NCBI RefSeq assembly: GCF_900188175.1
Contig: NZ_FZOQ01000012.1
Span: 1 to 64,000, forward strand
Direction: 5' to 3'
Origin: Pontibacter ummariensis
GTDB taxonomy: Bacteria; Bacteroidota; Bacteroidia; Cytophagales; Hymenobacteraceae
Length of the DNA stretch: 64,000 nt
Made by a program: the position numbers and the translations under genes. Of this stretch, positions 6,798-14,880 are shown piece after piece (position 1 is the stretch's first letter; each line of letters starts with the position of its first letter). The notes beneath the pieces are model-generated. The model saw nothing but the letters and a program-made list of their open reading frames with translations. It had not been told where the DNA came from and searched no databases.

Positions 6798-7967
6798 ATG
6801 GAAAATAGATATTTGCGCCGCGGCGTTTCTGCCTCCAAAGAAGATGTGCACAACGCCATCAAGAACATCGACAAAGGAATTTTCCCGAAAGCATTCTGTA
6901 AGATCATCCCTGATATCCTGACCGGCGATCCGGAGTACTGTGCCATCATGCACGCCGACGGGGCTGGTACCAAGTCCTCGCTGGCTTATATGTACTGGAA
7001 AGAGACCGGCGACCTGAGCGTGTGGAAGGGCATTGCCCAGGATGCCGTAGTGATGAACACCGACGACCTGCTCTGTGTGGGTGCGACAGACAACATCCTG
7101 CTGTCCTCCACGATCGGAAGAAACAAGCACCTGATTCCCGGTGAGGTGATTGCAGCCATCATCAATGGCACCGAGGAGGTGCTGCAGATGCTGCGCGACA
7201 ATGGCGTGGGCATCTATAGCACGGGTGGCGAGACTGCCGACGTGGGGGACCTGGTGCGCACCATCATTGTGGACAGCACCGTGACTGCCCGCATGCGGCG
7301 GGATGAGGTTATTTCCAATGATAACATTCAGCCGGGTGATGTGATCGTGGGCTTTGCCTCCTACGGCCAAGCCACTTACGAGAGCGAGTACAACGGTGGT
7401 ATGGGCAGCAATGGCCTTACCTCTGCCCGTCACGACGTATTCCACAAATACCTGGCGGCCTCATACCCCGAGAGTTATGACCACGAGGTGCCTGCCGACT
7501 TGATTTACTCTGGTAGCTGCCGTTTAACGGACGTGGATAAAGAAACGGGCCTGGAGATAGGTAAGCTTGTGTTGTCGCCTACGCGTACCTATGCGCCTAT
7601 TGTGAAGGAGATCTTAAAGGAACACCGTCCGCACATTCATGGCATGGTGCATTGCAGCGGCGGGGCCCAGACCAAGGTGCTGCACTTTACGGATAAGGTG
7701 CATATCATTAAAGATAACCTTTTTCCAGTGCCGCCGCTGTTCCGCATTATACAGGAACAGAGCCACACTGACTGGAAAGAGATGTACAAGGTCTTTAACA
7801 TGGGGCACCGCCTCGAGATCTACCTGCCAGAGGAGTACGCGCAGGACCTGATCGACATTTCCCAATCGTTTGGCGTGGAGGCACAGGTCGTAGGACGTGT
7901 GAAGAAAAGCAAGAAGAATAAGCTCACCATCCGCAGCGAGTACGGAGAGTTTCAATACGAAGGGTAG
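6798..7967 (+). CDS. purM: Phosphoribosylformylglycinamidine cyclo-ligase
   Basis: A 389-residue protein of the AIR synthase superfamily. It makes 5-aminoimidazole ribonucleotide from formylglycinamidine ribonucleotide and ATP in purine synthesis. Visible features are the N-terminal RYLRRGVSASKEDV, HADGAGTKSS (about 53-62), the metal/ATP-binding MNTDDLLCVGA (about 88-98), STGGETADVGD and GFASYGQATYESEYNGG in the middle, and HGMVHCSGGAQTKVL in the C-terminal half. The sequence belongs to the Bacteroidota branch, which is longer than the 345-residue E. coli PurM. Start chosen at 6798 because a promoter -7 box lies at 6770-6777 and family members start near MENRYLRRG. Monocistronic. Confidence 0.88.
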   Translation: MENRYLRRGVSASKEDVHNAIKNIDKGIFPKAFCKIIPDILTGDPEYCAIMHADGAGTKSSLAYMYWKETGDLSVWKGIAQDAVVMNTDDLLCVGATDNILLSSTIGRNKHLIPGEVIAAIINGTEEVLQMLRDNGVGIYSTGGETADVGDLVRTIIVDSTVTARMRRDEVISNDNIQPGDVIVGFASYGQATYESEYNGGMGSNGLTSARHDVFHKYLAASYPESYDHEVPADLIYSGSCRLTDVDKETGLEIGKLVLSPTRTYAPIVKEILKEHRPHIHGMVHCSGGAQTKVLHFTDKVHIIKDNLFPVPPLFRIIQEQSHTDWKEMYKVFNMGHRLEIYLPEEYAQDLIDISQSFGVEAQVVGRVKKSKKNKLTIRSEYGEFQYEG

Positions 7968-8003
7968 AAAGCATCTAAAATACGTTTTGTAAGGCCACAG
8001 GGT

Positions 8004-8021
8004 AAGCCTGAGGCTTTTTTG
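8004..8021 (+). terminator. Possible weak terminator behind purM
   Basis: AAGCC-TGA-GGCTT (8004-8016) followed by T-rich sequence. The stem has only 5 pairs, so support is modest. Confidence 0.4.
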
Positions 8022-8143
8022 TTGGATAGTGCTACTGTAGAAAAAATCCTTCTGCCCCAGACTGGGGCTGTAGAAAACAAATTAAGTTCCAATCTGGCAT
8101 AATAATTGGCTTGGCGGAAGTATAAGGAAAAACCTATACTACT

Positions 8144-8887
8144 ATGAAAAAGCTACTGCTACCGCTTTTGCTTGTGCTGTTGGTTGTGCCGGCCTTTGCG
8201 CAAGCCGCTGTGTTAACCTTTACCGCCGAGAGGGGGGAGGTGTTCCAGATACAACTAGATGACAGAACGGTGAATCCCATAGCTTCTAACTTTGTGCGCA
8301 TCGCGTCTGTTAGGCCAGGAGGGCATTACGTGGAAGTAAAGGTGAGAACACGACACGGCATTTACCGGATGGGGCAAAAGATTGTGGTGCCGGAAGGGGT
8401 GGAGGCGAGCTATTTGGTGCGCACAGCAGGTAGGAGTGGCAAAGCTTACTTGCGCCTGATCAAGCAGGTGCCCTTAGCTCCGCCTGTTGTCGCCAGCCCA
8501 TTGCCTCGCTACCCGGATCGCTATGAAGATCACCAGGAGCCTTACCGGCAGCCAGTGCGGCCCCGTTACGACAACGATTACAGTAATAATTGCAGTAAGC
8601 TGATGACGGAGCAGGAGCTAGACCGCCTCGTTCAGACCATGGGCAGCCGCGATTTTGAGAGCACCAAGTTAAGTATCGCCCGTGATGCTGTGCGTCATGG
8701 AAGCATCCTGGCCGACGATTTGAAGCGCATCCTGCAGCAGTTCGAGTATGAGTCTACCCAAATAGAGTTCGCCAAGTATGCCTACGATTACCTTTGCGAC
8801 CGGGAACACTTCTACTATATCTACGATCTCTTTCAGTTTGACAGTAGCGTGCGGGAGCTGGAAGAGTATACCGACAGGAGAAGATAA
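8144..8887 (+). CDS. DUF4476 domain-containing secreted protein
   Basis: A 247-residue protein with a Sec signal peptide (MKKLLLPLLLVLLVVPAFAQ, cleavage after AFA), a beta-rich N-terminal part (about 22-110), a Pro/Tyr/Arg-rich linker (about 112-150) and a helical DUF4476 domain (about 155-245) containing MTEQELDRLVQTMGSRDFES and AKYAYDYLCDREHFYYIYDL. DUF4476 proteins are common in Bacteroidota and vertebrates; their role is unknown. It stands alone between purM and a bidirectional terminator. Confidence 0.85.
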   Translation: MKKLLLPLLLVLLVVPAFAQAAVLTFTAERGEVFQIQLDDRTVNPIASNFVRIASVRPGGHYVEVKVRTRHGIYRMGQKIVVPEGVEASYLVRTAGRSGKAYLRLIKQVPLAPPVVASPLPRYPDRYEDHQEPYRQPVRPRYDNDYSNNCSKLMTEQELDRLVQTMGSRDFESTKLSIARDAVRHGSILADDLKRILQQFEYESTQIEFAKYAYDYLCDREHFYYIYDLFQFDSSVRELEEYTDRRR

Positions 8888-8922
8888 TACTTGCCTGAAG
8901 AGGGAGAAAGAGAAAGGATCAT

Positions 8923-8966
8923 AAACAAAGAGGCTTCCACCGTGCAGGGGAAGCCTCTTTGTTTTT
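8923..8966. terminator. Bidirectional intrinsic terminator
   Basis: Perfect 16-bp stem AAACAAAGAGGCTTCC (8923-8938) with GGAAGCCTCTTTGTTT (8949-8964), T-run on the plus side. It separates the convergent DUF4476 and DUF4293 genes. Confidence 0.88.
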
Positions 8967-8984
8967 AAGTAAGTAGGGTTAGGT

Positions 8985-9476
8985 TTAGCGCAGTCTGTCT
9001 GCTGAGCGAACCAGGTCCTCGTCGCGCTTAATGAAACGGTTAGCCAAAGCATTTAGAACCAGGGCCAGCATCGGCATATAAAAGCCTGCCTGATACGCCC
9101 CGTTATCATTGGCTTCTACCAGTTCTGCGCCCACGTAGGCCGCATAATAAAAAGTAGTACCGAGCAGGGCCGTAATTACAAGCGTATTCAGCAGGCCAAG
9201 TTTCATTTGGGTCAGGCGGCTTTTGTACTGGAAGATCTCGTATAGGGCAATCACAGCTGCCGCGATCGCCAGCATCCCGATTGCGATAGTGCCTTGTTGC
9301 GGGATCGTACCCGGAGCAGTGTTTTCCGCTGTGGCATATGACTTGATGTTCCAGGCAGTCAGCACTACCTCCTCTCCAGTGGTGGCGTCGGTTTTAGACC
9401 AGAGGGGTAAAAAGAGCATGGCTACCATGGCTAGCACCAGCAGAAACAGAAACACGGATTGGATTCTTTGTATCAT
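8985..9476 (-). CDS. DUF4293 family membrane protein
   Basis: A 163-residue protein starting MIQRIQSVFLFLLVLAMVAM with four hydrophobic helices (about 5-25, 62-82, 95-117 and 130-150) and a positively charged tail. Start and layout fit the Bacteroidota DUF4293 family of small four-helix membrane proteins of unknown function. It has its own promoter (9536-9507) and shares a terminator with the convergent DUF4476 gene. Confidence 0.87.
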   Translation of the reverse strand: MIQRIQSVFLFLLVLAMVAMLFLPLWSKTDATTGEEVVLTAWNIKSYATAENTAPGTIPQQGTIAIGMLAIAAAVIALYEIFQYKSRLTQMKLGLLNTLVITALLGTTFYYAAYVGAELVEANDNGAYQAGFYMPMLALVLNALANRFIKRDEDLVRSADRLR

Positions 9477-9506
9477 AAGAAATTGGATTTACTGATAAAG
9501 AAGGTG

Positions 9507-9536
9507 CAAAATTAGGCAAACAGCTGTAAAACCAAA
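9507..9536 (-). promoter_or_regulatory. Promoter of the DUF4293 gene
   Basis: Minus strand: TTTG (9536-9533), 18-base spacer, TAATTTTG (9514-9507). The predicted start of transcription near 9503 leaves a 27-base leader. Confidence 0.65.
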
Positions 9537-9594
9537 AAATAATGCAGCCTTGCATGCCAGTACATGCCCTTACTCATGATGGAAGAATGGACCA

Positions 9595-9610
9595 GATTTC
9601 ACGTGAAACG
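9595..9610. promoter_or_regulatory. parS: parS-like chromosome partitioning site
   Basis: GATTTCACGTGAAACG contains the 12-bp perfect palindrome TTTCACGTGAAA and matches 13 of 16 positions of the bacterial parS consensus TGTTTCACGTGAAACA, including the whole core. It lies in a 300-base gene-free gap, not in a coding region. ParB binds such sites to load and nucleate the segregation complex, and they cluster near the replication origin. That the site is bound is inference; no parAB genes are in the window. Confidence 0.6.
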
Positions 9611-9723
9611 AAGAACAAGTTCGGTTACGGCCTTCTAGCGGTACTAACAGCCTCTTTTGGAAGTACCTCTTAAGGGCATAAAAAAGCAAACCGGGAACCT
9701 TACCCTACATAAAAGCCTTATAA

Positions 9724-9756
9724 GTTTTAGTTCAGCCCGAGCAGTGGTTAACTTTG
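9724..9756 (+). promoter_or_regulatory. Promoter of the GAF-domain gene
   Basis: A degenerate -33 box (GTTTTAG, 9724-9730) and a perfect -7 box TAACTTTG (9749-9756). Transcription from about 9760 excludes the TTG at 9754 as a start codon and points to the GTG at 9778. Confidence 0.6.
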
Positions 9757-9777
9757 ACAAATCATAAACAGAAGAGC

Positions 9778-10332
9778 GTGACGGGTAGAGATATTCACAA
9801 CACCTTTATCGGGGTTAACCTTATTCCCGATAACGAAGAGGAAAGATTACAAAAATTAAAGGAGTACGAAATATTAGACACGCCACAGGAAGGAGCCTTT
9901 AACCATATAGCCGCCATGGCCACACATATGTTTAAGGTGCCGATTGCCCTTATCTCATTAGTAGACGCGGATCGTGTGTGGTTTAAGGCGAATGTGGGCC
10001 TGGAGGGAGTAAGGAGTGTGCCGCGCGGAGAAAGCCTTTGTTCCCTGGCTGTCTTAAACAGTGCCCCAACCATTTTCCAGGATGCTGCCAATGAGCCGTG
10101 CCTGCTGGCTAACCCGCTTGTTTCTGGCAATTTCGGGCTGCGCTTCTATGCAGGTGCTCCCCTCGTTACGGCAGATGGTCTGAATATTGGCACTATGTGC
10201 CTGATAGATAAGCAGCCGCGGGAGTTTACAGAAAGCGACCAGAAGATGCTGGTAAACCTGGCTTCTATTGTTATGGATGAGATAGAGTTGCGCTACCTGA
10301 GGCGCAAAGTAAGCAAAGACAGTCCCGAGTAA
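9778..10332 (+). CDS. GAF domain-containing protein
   Basis: A 184-residue single-domain protein starting at GTG. After a short N-terminal helix (EEERLQKLKEYEILDTPQE) a GAF domain spans about residues 35-175, with ALISLVDADRVWFKA, PRGESLCSLAVL and a C-terminal IGTMCLIDKQPREF. The segment ILDTPxEGAFNHIA is typical of GAF modules that precede histidine kinase or cyclase domains, but here no output domain follows. The ligand is unknown; GAF modules of this subtype often sense small molecules or redox state. Its neighbours do not suggest a pathway. Confidence 0.82.
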   Translation: MTGRDIHNTFIGVNLIPDNEEERLQKLKEYEILDTPQEGAFNHIAAMATHMFKVPIALISLVDADRVWFKANVGLEGVRSVPRGESLCSLAVLNSAPTIFQDAANEPCLLANPLVSGNFGLRFYAGAPLVTADGLNIGTMCLIDKQPREFTESDQKMLVNLASIVMDEIELRYLRRKVSKDSPE

Positions 10333-10409
10333 CAGGCGCGTAAAGCCGGCGAGACCTTAGAAACCCGTGAGCACACTGTGCTTGCGGGTTTTATGTTTAT
10401 ATTTGCCCT

Positions 10410-11162
10410 ATGCGGTATTTCTTAGAGGTAGCTTATGATGGCACCCGTTTCCATGGATGGCAGGTACAGCCAAACGCTTTATCAGTGCAAGAGGTGCTGG
10501 ATGATTGCCTCTCAAAAGTGCTGCGGCAGCCCATCAGCTCCATAGGGAGCGGCCGGACGGACACGGGGGTGCATGCCGGCCAGCAGTACGTGCATTTTGA
10601 CGTGACCGGAGAACTGGACACGCAGCAGGTAGTGTACCGCCTGAACCGAATCCTGCCTGCTGATATCGCTGCCAAAGGTTTGCATGCTGTCCCGGATGAG
10701 GCGCATGCCCGCTTTGATGCCTTTGCCCGAACGTATCATTACCACATCAGCCTGGTCAAAAGCCCTTTTAAGCGATACTATGCCTACTATCACAGCCGTT
10801 CCTTGGATGTAGAGCAAATGAACAGAGCGGCTGTGGTACTACTGCAGTATGAGGACTTCACCACCTTCAGCAAGGTAAAAGGCGACACAAAGCACTACCG
10901 CTGTAACATTTATGAAGCTGTATGGCGGCAGGAGGGGGAGGAGTTGGTGTTCACGATCAGGGCTAACCGCTTTCTGCGCGGCATGGTCCGTTTGGTAGTG
11001 GGCACCTTGTTGGATGTGGGCCGCGGGAAAATAAGCGTAGAGGCTTTTGAGCAGGTTGTTGCCAGCCAGGACCGTAGCCGCTCCAGTGGTGCTGCCCCGG
11101 CAGAGGGGCTGTACCTGGCAAAAGTGGAGTATCCGGAGCACGTGCTGCCCCAGCGGGGATAA
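10410..11162 (+). CDS. truA: tRNA pseudouridine(38-40) synthase
   Basis: A 250-residue enzyme that isomerises uridines 38-40 in the anticodon arm of many tRNAs. The catalytic aspartate is Asp51 in GSGRTDTGVHA. Other family marks are VAYDGTRFHGWQ (8-19), ARFDAFARTYHYHI (about 100-113) and RFLRGMVRLVVGTLLDVGRG near the C-terminus. Length is normal. It starts at ATG 78 bases behind the GAF gene and is followed by an ABC exporter gene. Confidence 0.95.
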   Translation: MRYFLEVAYDGTRFHGWQVQPNALSVQEVLDDCLSKVLRQPISSIGSGRTDTGVHAGQQYVHFDVTGELDTQQVVYRLNRILPADIAAKGLHAVPDEAHARFDAFARTYHYHISLVKSPFKRYYAYYHSRSLDVEQMNRAAVVLLQYEDFTTFSKVKGDTKHYRCNIYEAVWRQEGEELVFTIRANRFLRGMVRLVVGTLLDVGRGKISVEAFEQVVASQDRSRSSGAAPAEGLYLAKVEYPEHVLPQRG

Positions 11163-11321
11163 CATAAAGCCCGCTGGAACTGTTAACTTTGCAATCTGTT
11201 AGCGCAGGCACTCGTAAAGAAGAAACCGTGAAAGAAGAGCTGTGCCTGCGTGTGTGCCCCAGATGCCTGCCAAAGGCACTGCCTCTTAAATTCATGATCA
11301 CAAACTGGCTTACTTTTAATC

Positions 11322-13091
11322 TTGGAAGATACACCAAAAAATAGCGGAAAGGTATTCGACTCGGACGTGCTGAAGCGGCTTTTCACCTTTGTGAAGCCCT
11401 ATGTCAAGACCTTCTACTTTATCGTTTTCCTGACCTTTGCCTCGGCTATACTGGCGGCTGTCCGTCCTTTTCTGATCCAGCATACCGTGGACAACGAAAT
11501 ACTGAACAACGACTGGGAGGGCCTGAACCGGATGTTCGTCATCCTGGGCGTGTTGCTGGTGGTACATGCCCTGGTACAGTACCTGCACACCTACTTTGCC
11601 GGTTGGTTGGGGCAGCACGTGGTGCGGGATATTCGTATCCGGCTTTACCGCCACATCCTGAACCTGCGGCTCAAGTTCTTCGACCGCACGCCCATTGGCA
11701 CACTCGTAACCCGTAACGTGTCGGACGTGGAAACGCTCTCCGATGTATTTAGCGAAGGACTGGCGGCGATGATCGGCGATGTGCTGCAACTGGTCTTTAT
11801 CCTGGGTTTCATGTTCTACATCGACTGGGAACTCACTCTGATCAGCCTTTCGACCTTTCCGCTGATGATCATCAGTACCTACATCTTTAAAGAGAAGATA
11901 AAGGATACATTCCAGGAGGTGCGCACGGCTGTGGCCAGGCTAAACTCTTTTGTGCAGGAGCACATTACCGGGATGAGCATTGTGCAGATATTCAACAACG
12001 AGAAGCGGGAGATGGAAAAGTTCGAGGCCATCAACAAAGAGCATACGCGTGCTAACATTCGCTCTATCCTGTACTACTCCATCTACTATCCGGTGGCTGA
12101 AATAATCGGTGCGGCGGGTTTGGGCCTGCTGGTGTGGTATGGGGCGCACAGCGTGCTGGACGAGGAAACCTCTCTGGGTACCCTGTTGGCCTTTATCATT
12201 TACATCCAGATGTTCTTCCGCCCAATCCGCATGATCGCAGACCGCTTTAATACCCTGCAGCTGGGGGTGGTAAGCACGGAGCGTTTAATGCGCCTGCTCG
12301 ACAGCAAGGAGATGATTCCTGATAACGGTACCTATGCCCCGGAAAAGATAAAGGGCAGCGTGAGCTTTAAGAATGTCTGGTTTGCCTATAAAGACGAAGA
12401 CTGGGTGCTCCGCGACCTGTCGTTTGACGTGAAGGCCGGGCAGACCGTTGCCTTTGTAGGGGCGACAGGCGCTGGCAAGACTTCCGTGATCAACCTGCTC
12501 AGTCGCTTTTATGAAATTAACAAGGGCAACATTATCATCGATGGCCATGACCTGCAGGAGTACGACCTAAGCGTACTGCGCCACCACATAGGCGTGGTAC
12601 TACAGGACGTTTTCCTGTTTTCAGGAACAATTGCCGATAACATTAGCCTGGGCAACAAGGCCATTACAGAGGAGCAGATGTGGCAGGCGGCTGACCTGGT
12701 AGGAGCGCGTAAGTTTATTGAGCGCTTGCCGGGCGGCCTGCACTACAAAGTGATGGAGCGCGGGTCGACCTTGTCCGTTGGGCAGCGACAGTTGATCTCC
12801 TTTGTGCGGGCCATGGTGTACAATCCCGAAGTGATTATCCTGGATGAGGCTACCTCCAGTGTAGACTCCGAAACGGAGGAATTGATACAGTACGCAATAG
12901 ACCAGCTCATGCACGGCCGAACGTCTATTGTTATTGCCCACCGCCTGTCTACCATACAGAAAGCCGATAAGATCATCGTGCTGGACAGAGGCGAGATAAA
13001 GGAGATGGGCAACCACGAGGAACTGCTACAGCATAATGGCTATTACGCGCAACTGTATCAGATGCAATACAAGAATATGATCGATTTATGA
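11322..13091 (+). CDS. ABC exporter half-transporter, canonical Walker B, degenerate signature
   Basis: A 589-residue fusion of six membrane helices (about 25-310) and an ATPase domain (about 345-580). Walker A is GATGAGKT (about 380-387), the Q-loop VVLQDVFLFSG follows, the signature reads LSVGQRQ instead of LSGGQ, Walker B is VIILDEATSSVD with the catalytic Glu, and the switch His is in AHRLST. A normal Walker B combined with a weakened signature is the pattern of one half of heterodimeric exporters (the TM288/BmrD-like half). The complementary half is probably the ABC gene at 14881-16665. The start is TTG at 11322; no better ATG is in frame. It overlaps the next gene by 4 bases (ATGA). Confidence 0.88.
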   Translation: MEDTPKNSGKVFDSDVLKRLFTFVKPYVKTFYFIVFLTFASAILAAVRPFLIQHTVDNEILNNDWEGLNRMFVILGVLLVVHALVQYLHTYFAGWLGQHVVRDIRIRLYRHILNLRLKFFDRTPIGTLVTRNVSDVETLSDVFSEGLAAMIGDVLQLVFILGFMFYIDWELTLISLSTFPLMIISTYIFKEKIKDTFQEVRTAVARLNSFVQEHITGMSIVQIFNNEKREMEKFEAINKEHTRANIRSILYYSIYYPVAEIIGAAGLGLLVWYGAHSVLDEETSLGTLLAFIIYIQMFFRPIRMIADRFNTLQLGVVSTERLMRLLDSKEMIPDNGTYAPEKIKGSVSFKNVWFAYKDEDWVLRDLSFDVKAGQTVAFVGATGAGKTSVINLLSRFYEINKGNIIIDGHDLQEYDLSVLRHHIGVVLQDVFLFSGTIADNISLGNKAITEEQMWQAADLVGARKFIERLPGGLHYKVMERGSTLSVGQRQLISFVRAMVYNPEVIILDEATSSVDSETEELIQYAIDQLMHGRTSIVIAHRLSTIQKADKIIVLDRGEIKEMGNHEELLQHNGYYAQLYQMQYKNMIDL

Positions 13092-13606
13092 AAAAGTTCT
13101 TCTACGTGATGGCTGGCGTGGCCATTTTGATCTTGGTGTTATATACCTATCTGGGTGGTTTCACGGCCCCGGATGTTACGGTCGTTGAATTAGAGACCAA
13201 ATACGTGGCAGGCGTGCCCTTTGAGGGCTCTGTGGAGGACGAGGCGCTGGGTAGGGCCTTTCAGCGGGCAGCAAAAGTAGTAGAGCAGAAGGAACTGGAA
13301 GGAGTGCTGGGCAGCGTTTATTATAATAACCCGGACACGAGTGGTGATAGCCTGAGAGCTTTTATCGGGGTAATTGTGCCTGACCCTAATGTAACTTTGC
13401 CAGAGGGGTATGAACTGCGCACTGTGCAGGGAGGTAAAAAAGTGGTGCATGTGGAGGCAAACGCCAACATTGCCCTATTGCCTGGAAAGCTGTATGAGGC
13501 AGCCTTCGATTATGCAGATACGGAGAACCTGAAGCTGGAAGACTTTTACGTGGAGTGGTTCCCGGAAGAGGACATAGGCGTGTTAGAGGTGCCCATCAAG
13601 CAGTAG
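13088..13606 (+). CDS. Membrane-anchored GyrI-like small-molecule-binding protein
   Basis: A 172-residue protein with one N-terminal membrane helix (residues 5-25) and a domain (about 35-170) resembling the SRPBCC/GyrI-like effector-binding fold: repeated beta-alpha units, ending EDFYVEWFPEEDIGVLEVPI. Such domains bind drugs or other amphipathic ligands in MerR-type regulators and in stand-alone proteins. It overlaps the stop of the ABC gene by four bases, so the two are translationally coupled. The anchor suggests it acts at the membrane on the periplasmic side or as a ligand binder near the exporter. Function beyond that is unknown. Confidence 0.7.
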   Translation: MKKFFYVMAGVAILILVLYTYLGGFTAPDVTVVELETKYVAGVPFEGSVEDEALGRAFQRAAKVVEQKELEGVLGSVYYNNPDTSGDSLRAFIGVIVPDPNVTLPEGYELRTVQGGKKVVHVEANANIALLPGKLYEAAFDYADTENLKLEDFYVEWFPEEDIGVLEVPIKQ

Positions 13607-13636
13607 TTGCAAGTATCAACATATAGCCTATCTTTG
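13606..13636 (+). promoter_or_regulatory. Promoter of the TetR-family gene
   Basis: TTG (13606-13608), 20-base spacer, TATCTTTG (13629-13636). It lies within the extended open frame before the TetR domain and indicates separate transcription of the regulator from about 13640. Confidence 0.65.
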
Positions 13637-13693
13637 GGCGAGGAGGCTTTCAGGCATATTCCCTGCACGCTCCCGTTCTACAGCAATAACACT

Positions 13694-14302
13694 TTGGGTA
13701 AGAAAGCAGAGGTAAAGAGAGAGCTGATTTTAGAGGCGGCAAAATCAGTGTTCGGGCGGCTTGGGTATAGCAAAGCCACCCTGGACGATATTGCTGCGGC
13801 TATTGGCATGAAGAAGCCCTCGCTTTACTACTATTACAAAAGTAAGGAAGTGCTTTTTGTCGAGGCTTTCTCACAGGAGTGGAAAAGCCGGCTCTCCCAC
13901 ATTAAACACTTGGCTGAGCACGAGCAGGACCCGCATGAGCGCCTGTTACTATACATCCGTTCCTCGCTGCGCTACTATCAGGAAATCGTAACGCAGCACA
14001 CCATTTCCATCAGGGTTCTCGTCGAAACACGTGCTACCTTTCAGGAGCTCTTCAAAGAGTCGCGGGCCAAGGAGTCTAACTACTACGCCTCGGTCATAAA
14101 AGAAGGTGTCGCTAACGGCACCTTCAAAGAATGCGAAGCCGAGCGTGTGGGATACACCATCATGACCGTAAAAGACCTGATCCAGTTCGAGGAGTTCGAA
14201 CGGGCAGACTTTCACAAACTACCTTCTATTGATTTCGAAAAGATCGAGCGGGACGTGCTCTACACGGTTAACCTTGTGCTGAATGGTATTGCGAAGGCTT
14301 AA
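13694..14302 (+). CDS. TetR/AcrR family transcriptional regulator
   Basis: A 202-residue regulator. The N-terminal helix-turn-helix is at about residues 7-52 (KRELILEAAKSVFGRLGY, then ATLDDIAAAIGMKKPSLYYY), followed by a helical ligand-binding domain without close resemblance to a known effector class. It probably controls the neighbouring exporter genes. The longest frame begins at a TTG at 13607, but a promoter lies at 13606-13636, so I chose the TTG at 13694, which gives the normal few residues before the HTH. It converges on the XRE-like gene, with 28 bases between the stops and no strong terminator. Confidence 0.85.
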   Translation: MGKKAEVKRELILEAAKSVFGRLGYSKATLDDIAAAIGMKKPSLYYYYKSKEVLFVEAFSQEWKSRLSHIKHLAEHEQDPHERLLLYIRSSLRYYQEIVTQHTISIRVLVETRATFQELFKESRAKESNYYASVIKEGVANGTFKECEAERVGYTIMTVKDLIQFEEFERADFHKLPSIDFEKIERDVLYTVNLVLNGIAKA

Positions 14303-14330
14303 GTAACTGCTCGCCCTCATAAGCAAGCGC

Positions 14331-14744
14331 TTAGCTTTCTGTTGCCCGCAGTTCGTCTAACTTGGCTTTCAAGGCCTCTACGTCCGGCTTATGGCCTTTG
14401 GCTACTTCTGCGGCATCCAGTTCCTGCAACATGTTCTTCATCTGCCCCAAGTAAGCGGCCTTGTCTTTCTTCAGGCAGCCTTTTTGGTGGTCGTGGCAGT
14501 GCCCGTCCTCGTCCATGGGCTTAAACATACTGCCCTCTCCGTAAATGAGCCATTGCGGGTTCAGGTCCTGGAAGTGCTTCAGAATGGCCACCAGCTCATC
14601 TAACAAGTAGTTCTGGCCAGAAATAATGTTGGCAAGGGTTTCTTCTTGGCTGCCGGTCATGGTTTTTAATTGCTCCATGTCCAGCTCTTTCAGATTGGTG
14701 TAAAATCTAAATCGCTTACCGATTTGTTGCAAGTCTACGGCCAT
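14331..14744 (-). CDS. XRE-like helix-turn-helix DNA-binding protein
   Basis: A 137-residue protein starting MAVDLQQIGKRFRFYTNLKE. Residues 5-75 look like a cro/C1-type HTH (IGKRFRFYTNLKELDMEQLK, LANIISGQNYLLDELVAILK) followed by NPQWLIYGEG, typical of small XRE regulators in Bacteroidota. The C-terminal part has a His/Cys-rich segment DGHCHDHQKGC (about 90-100), which could bind a metal, and a helical tail. It is upstream of the ABC gene at 14881 in the opposite sense of neither: both are read on the minus strand, and this gene is downstream. The frame is open further upstream, but MAVDLQ is the likely start. Confidence 0.7.
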   Translation of the reverse strand: MAVDLQQIGKRFRFYTNLKELDMEQLKTMTGSQEETLANIISGQNYLLDELVAILKHFQDLNPQWLIYGEGSMFKPMDEDGHCHDHQKGCLKKDKAAYLGQMKNMLQELDAAEVAKGHKPDVEALKAKLDELRATES

Positions 14745-14880
14745 ACATTTAGGGGTTTTAGGGTTATTAAAGTAGCTATACGTAAGCATAACAGAATCTG
14801 TACTAAAAAAATCCCTCAAACCGCTTTTGCTGGTCTGTGTAGCCCTGACGAGGGCCAGGGGGTGCTTTTGTTTGGCGGGA

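Larger units (their letters stand above)
9477..9777. other. Gene-free gap with parS-like site
   Basis: Between divergently read DUF4293 and the GAF gene. It contains the DUF4293 promoter, the parS-like palindrome and the GAF promoter. I see no further open frame, hairpin or RNA gene in 9611-9720. Confidence 0.6.
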
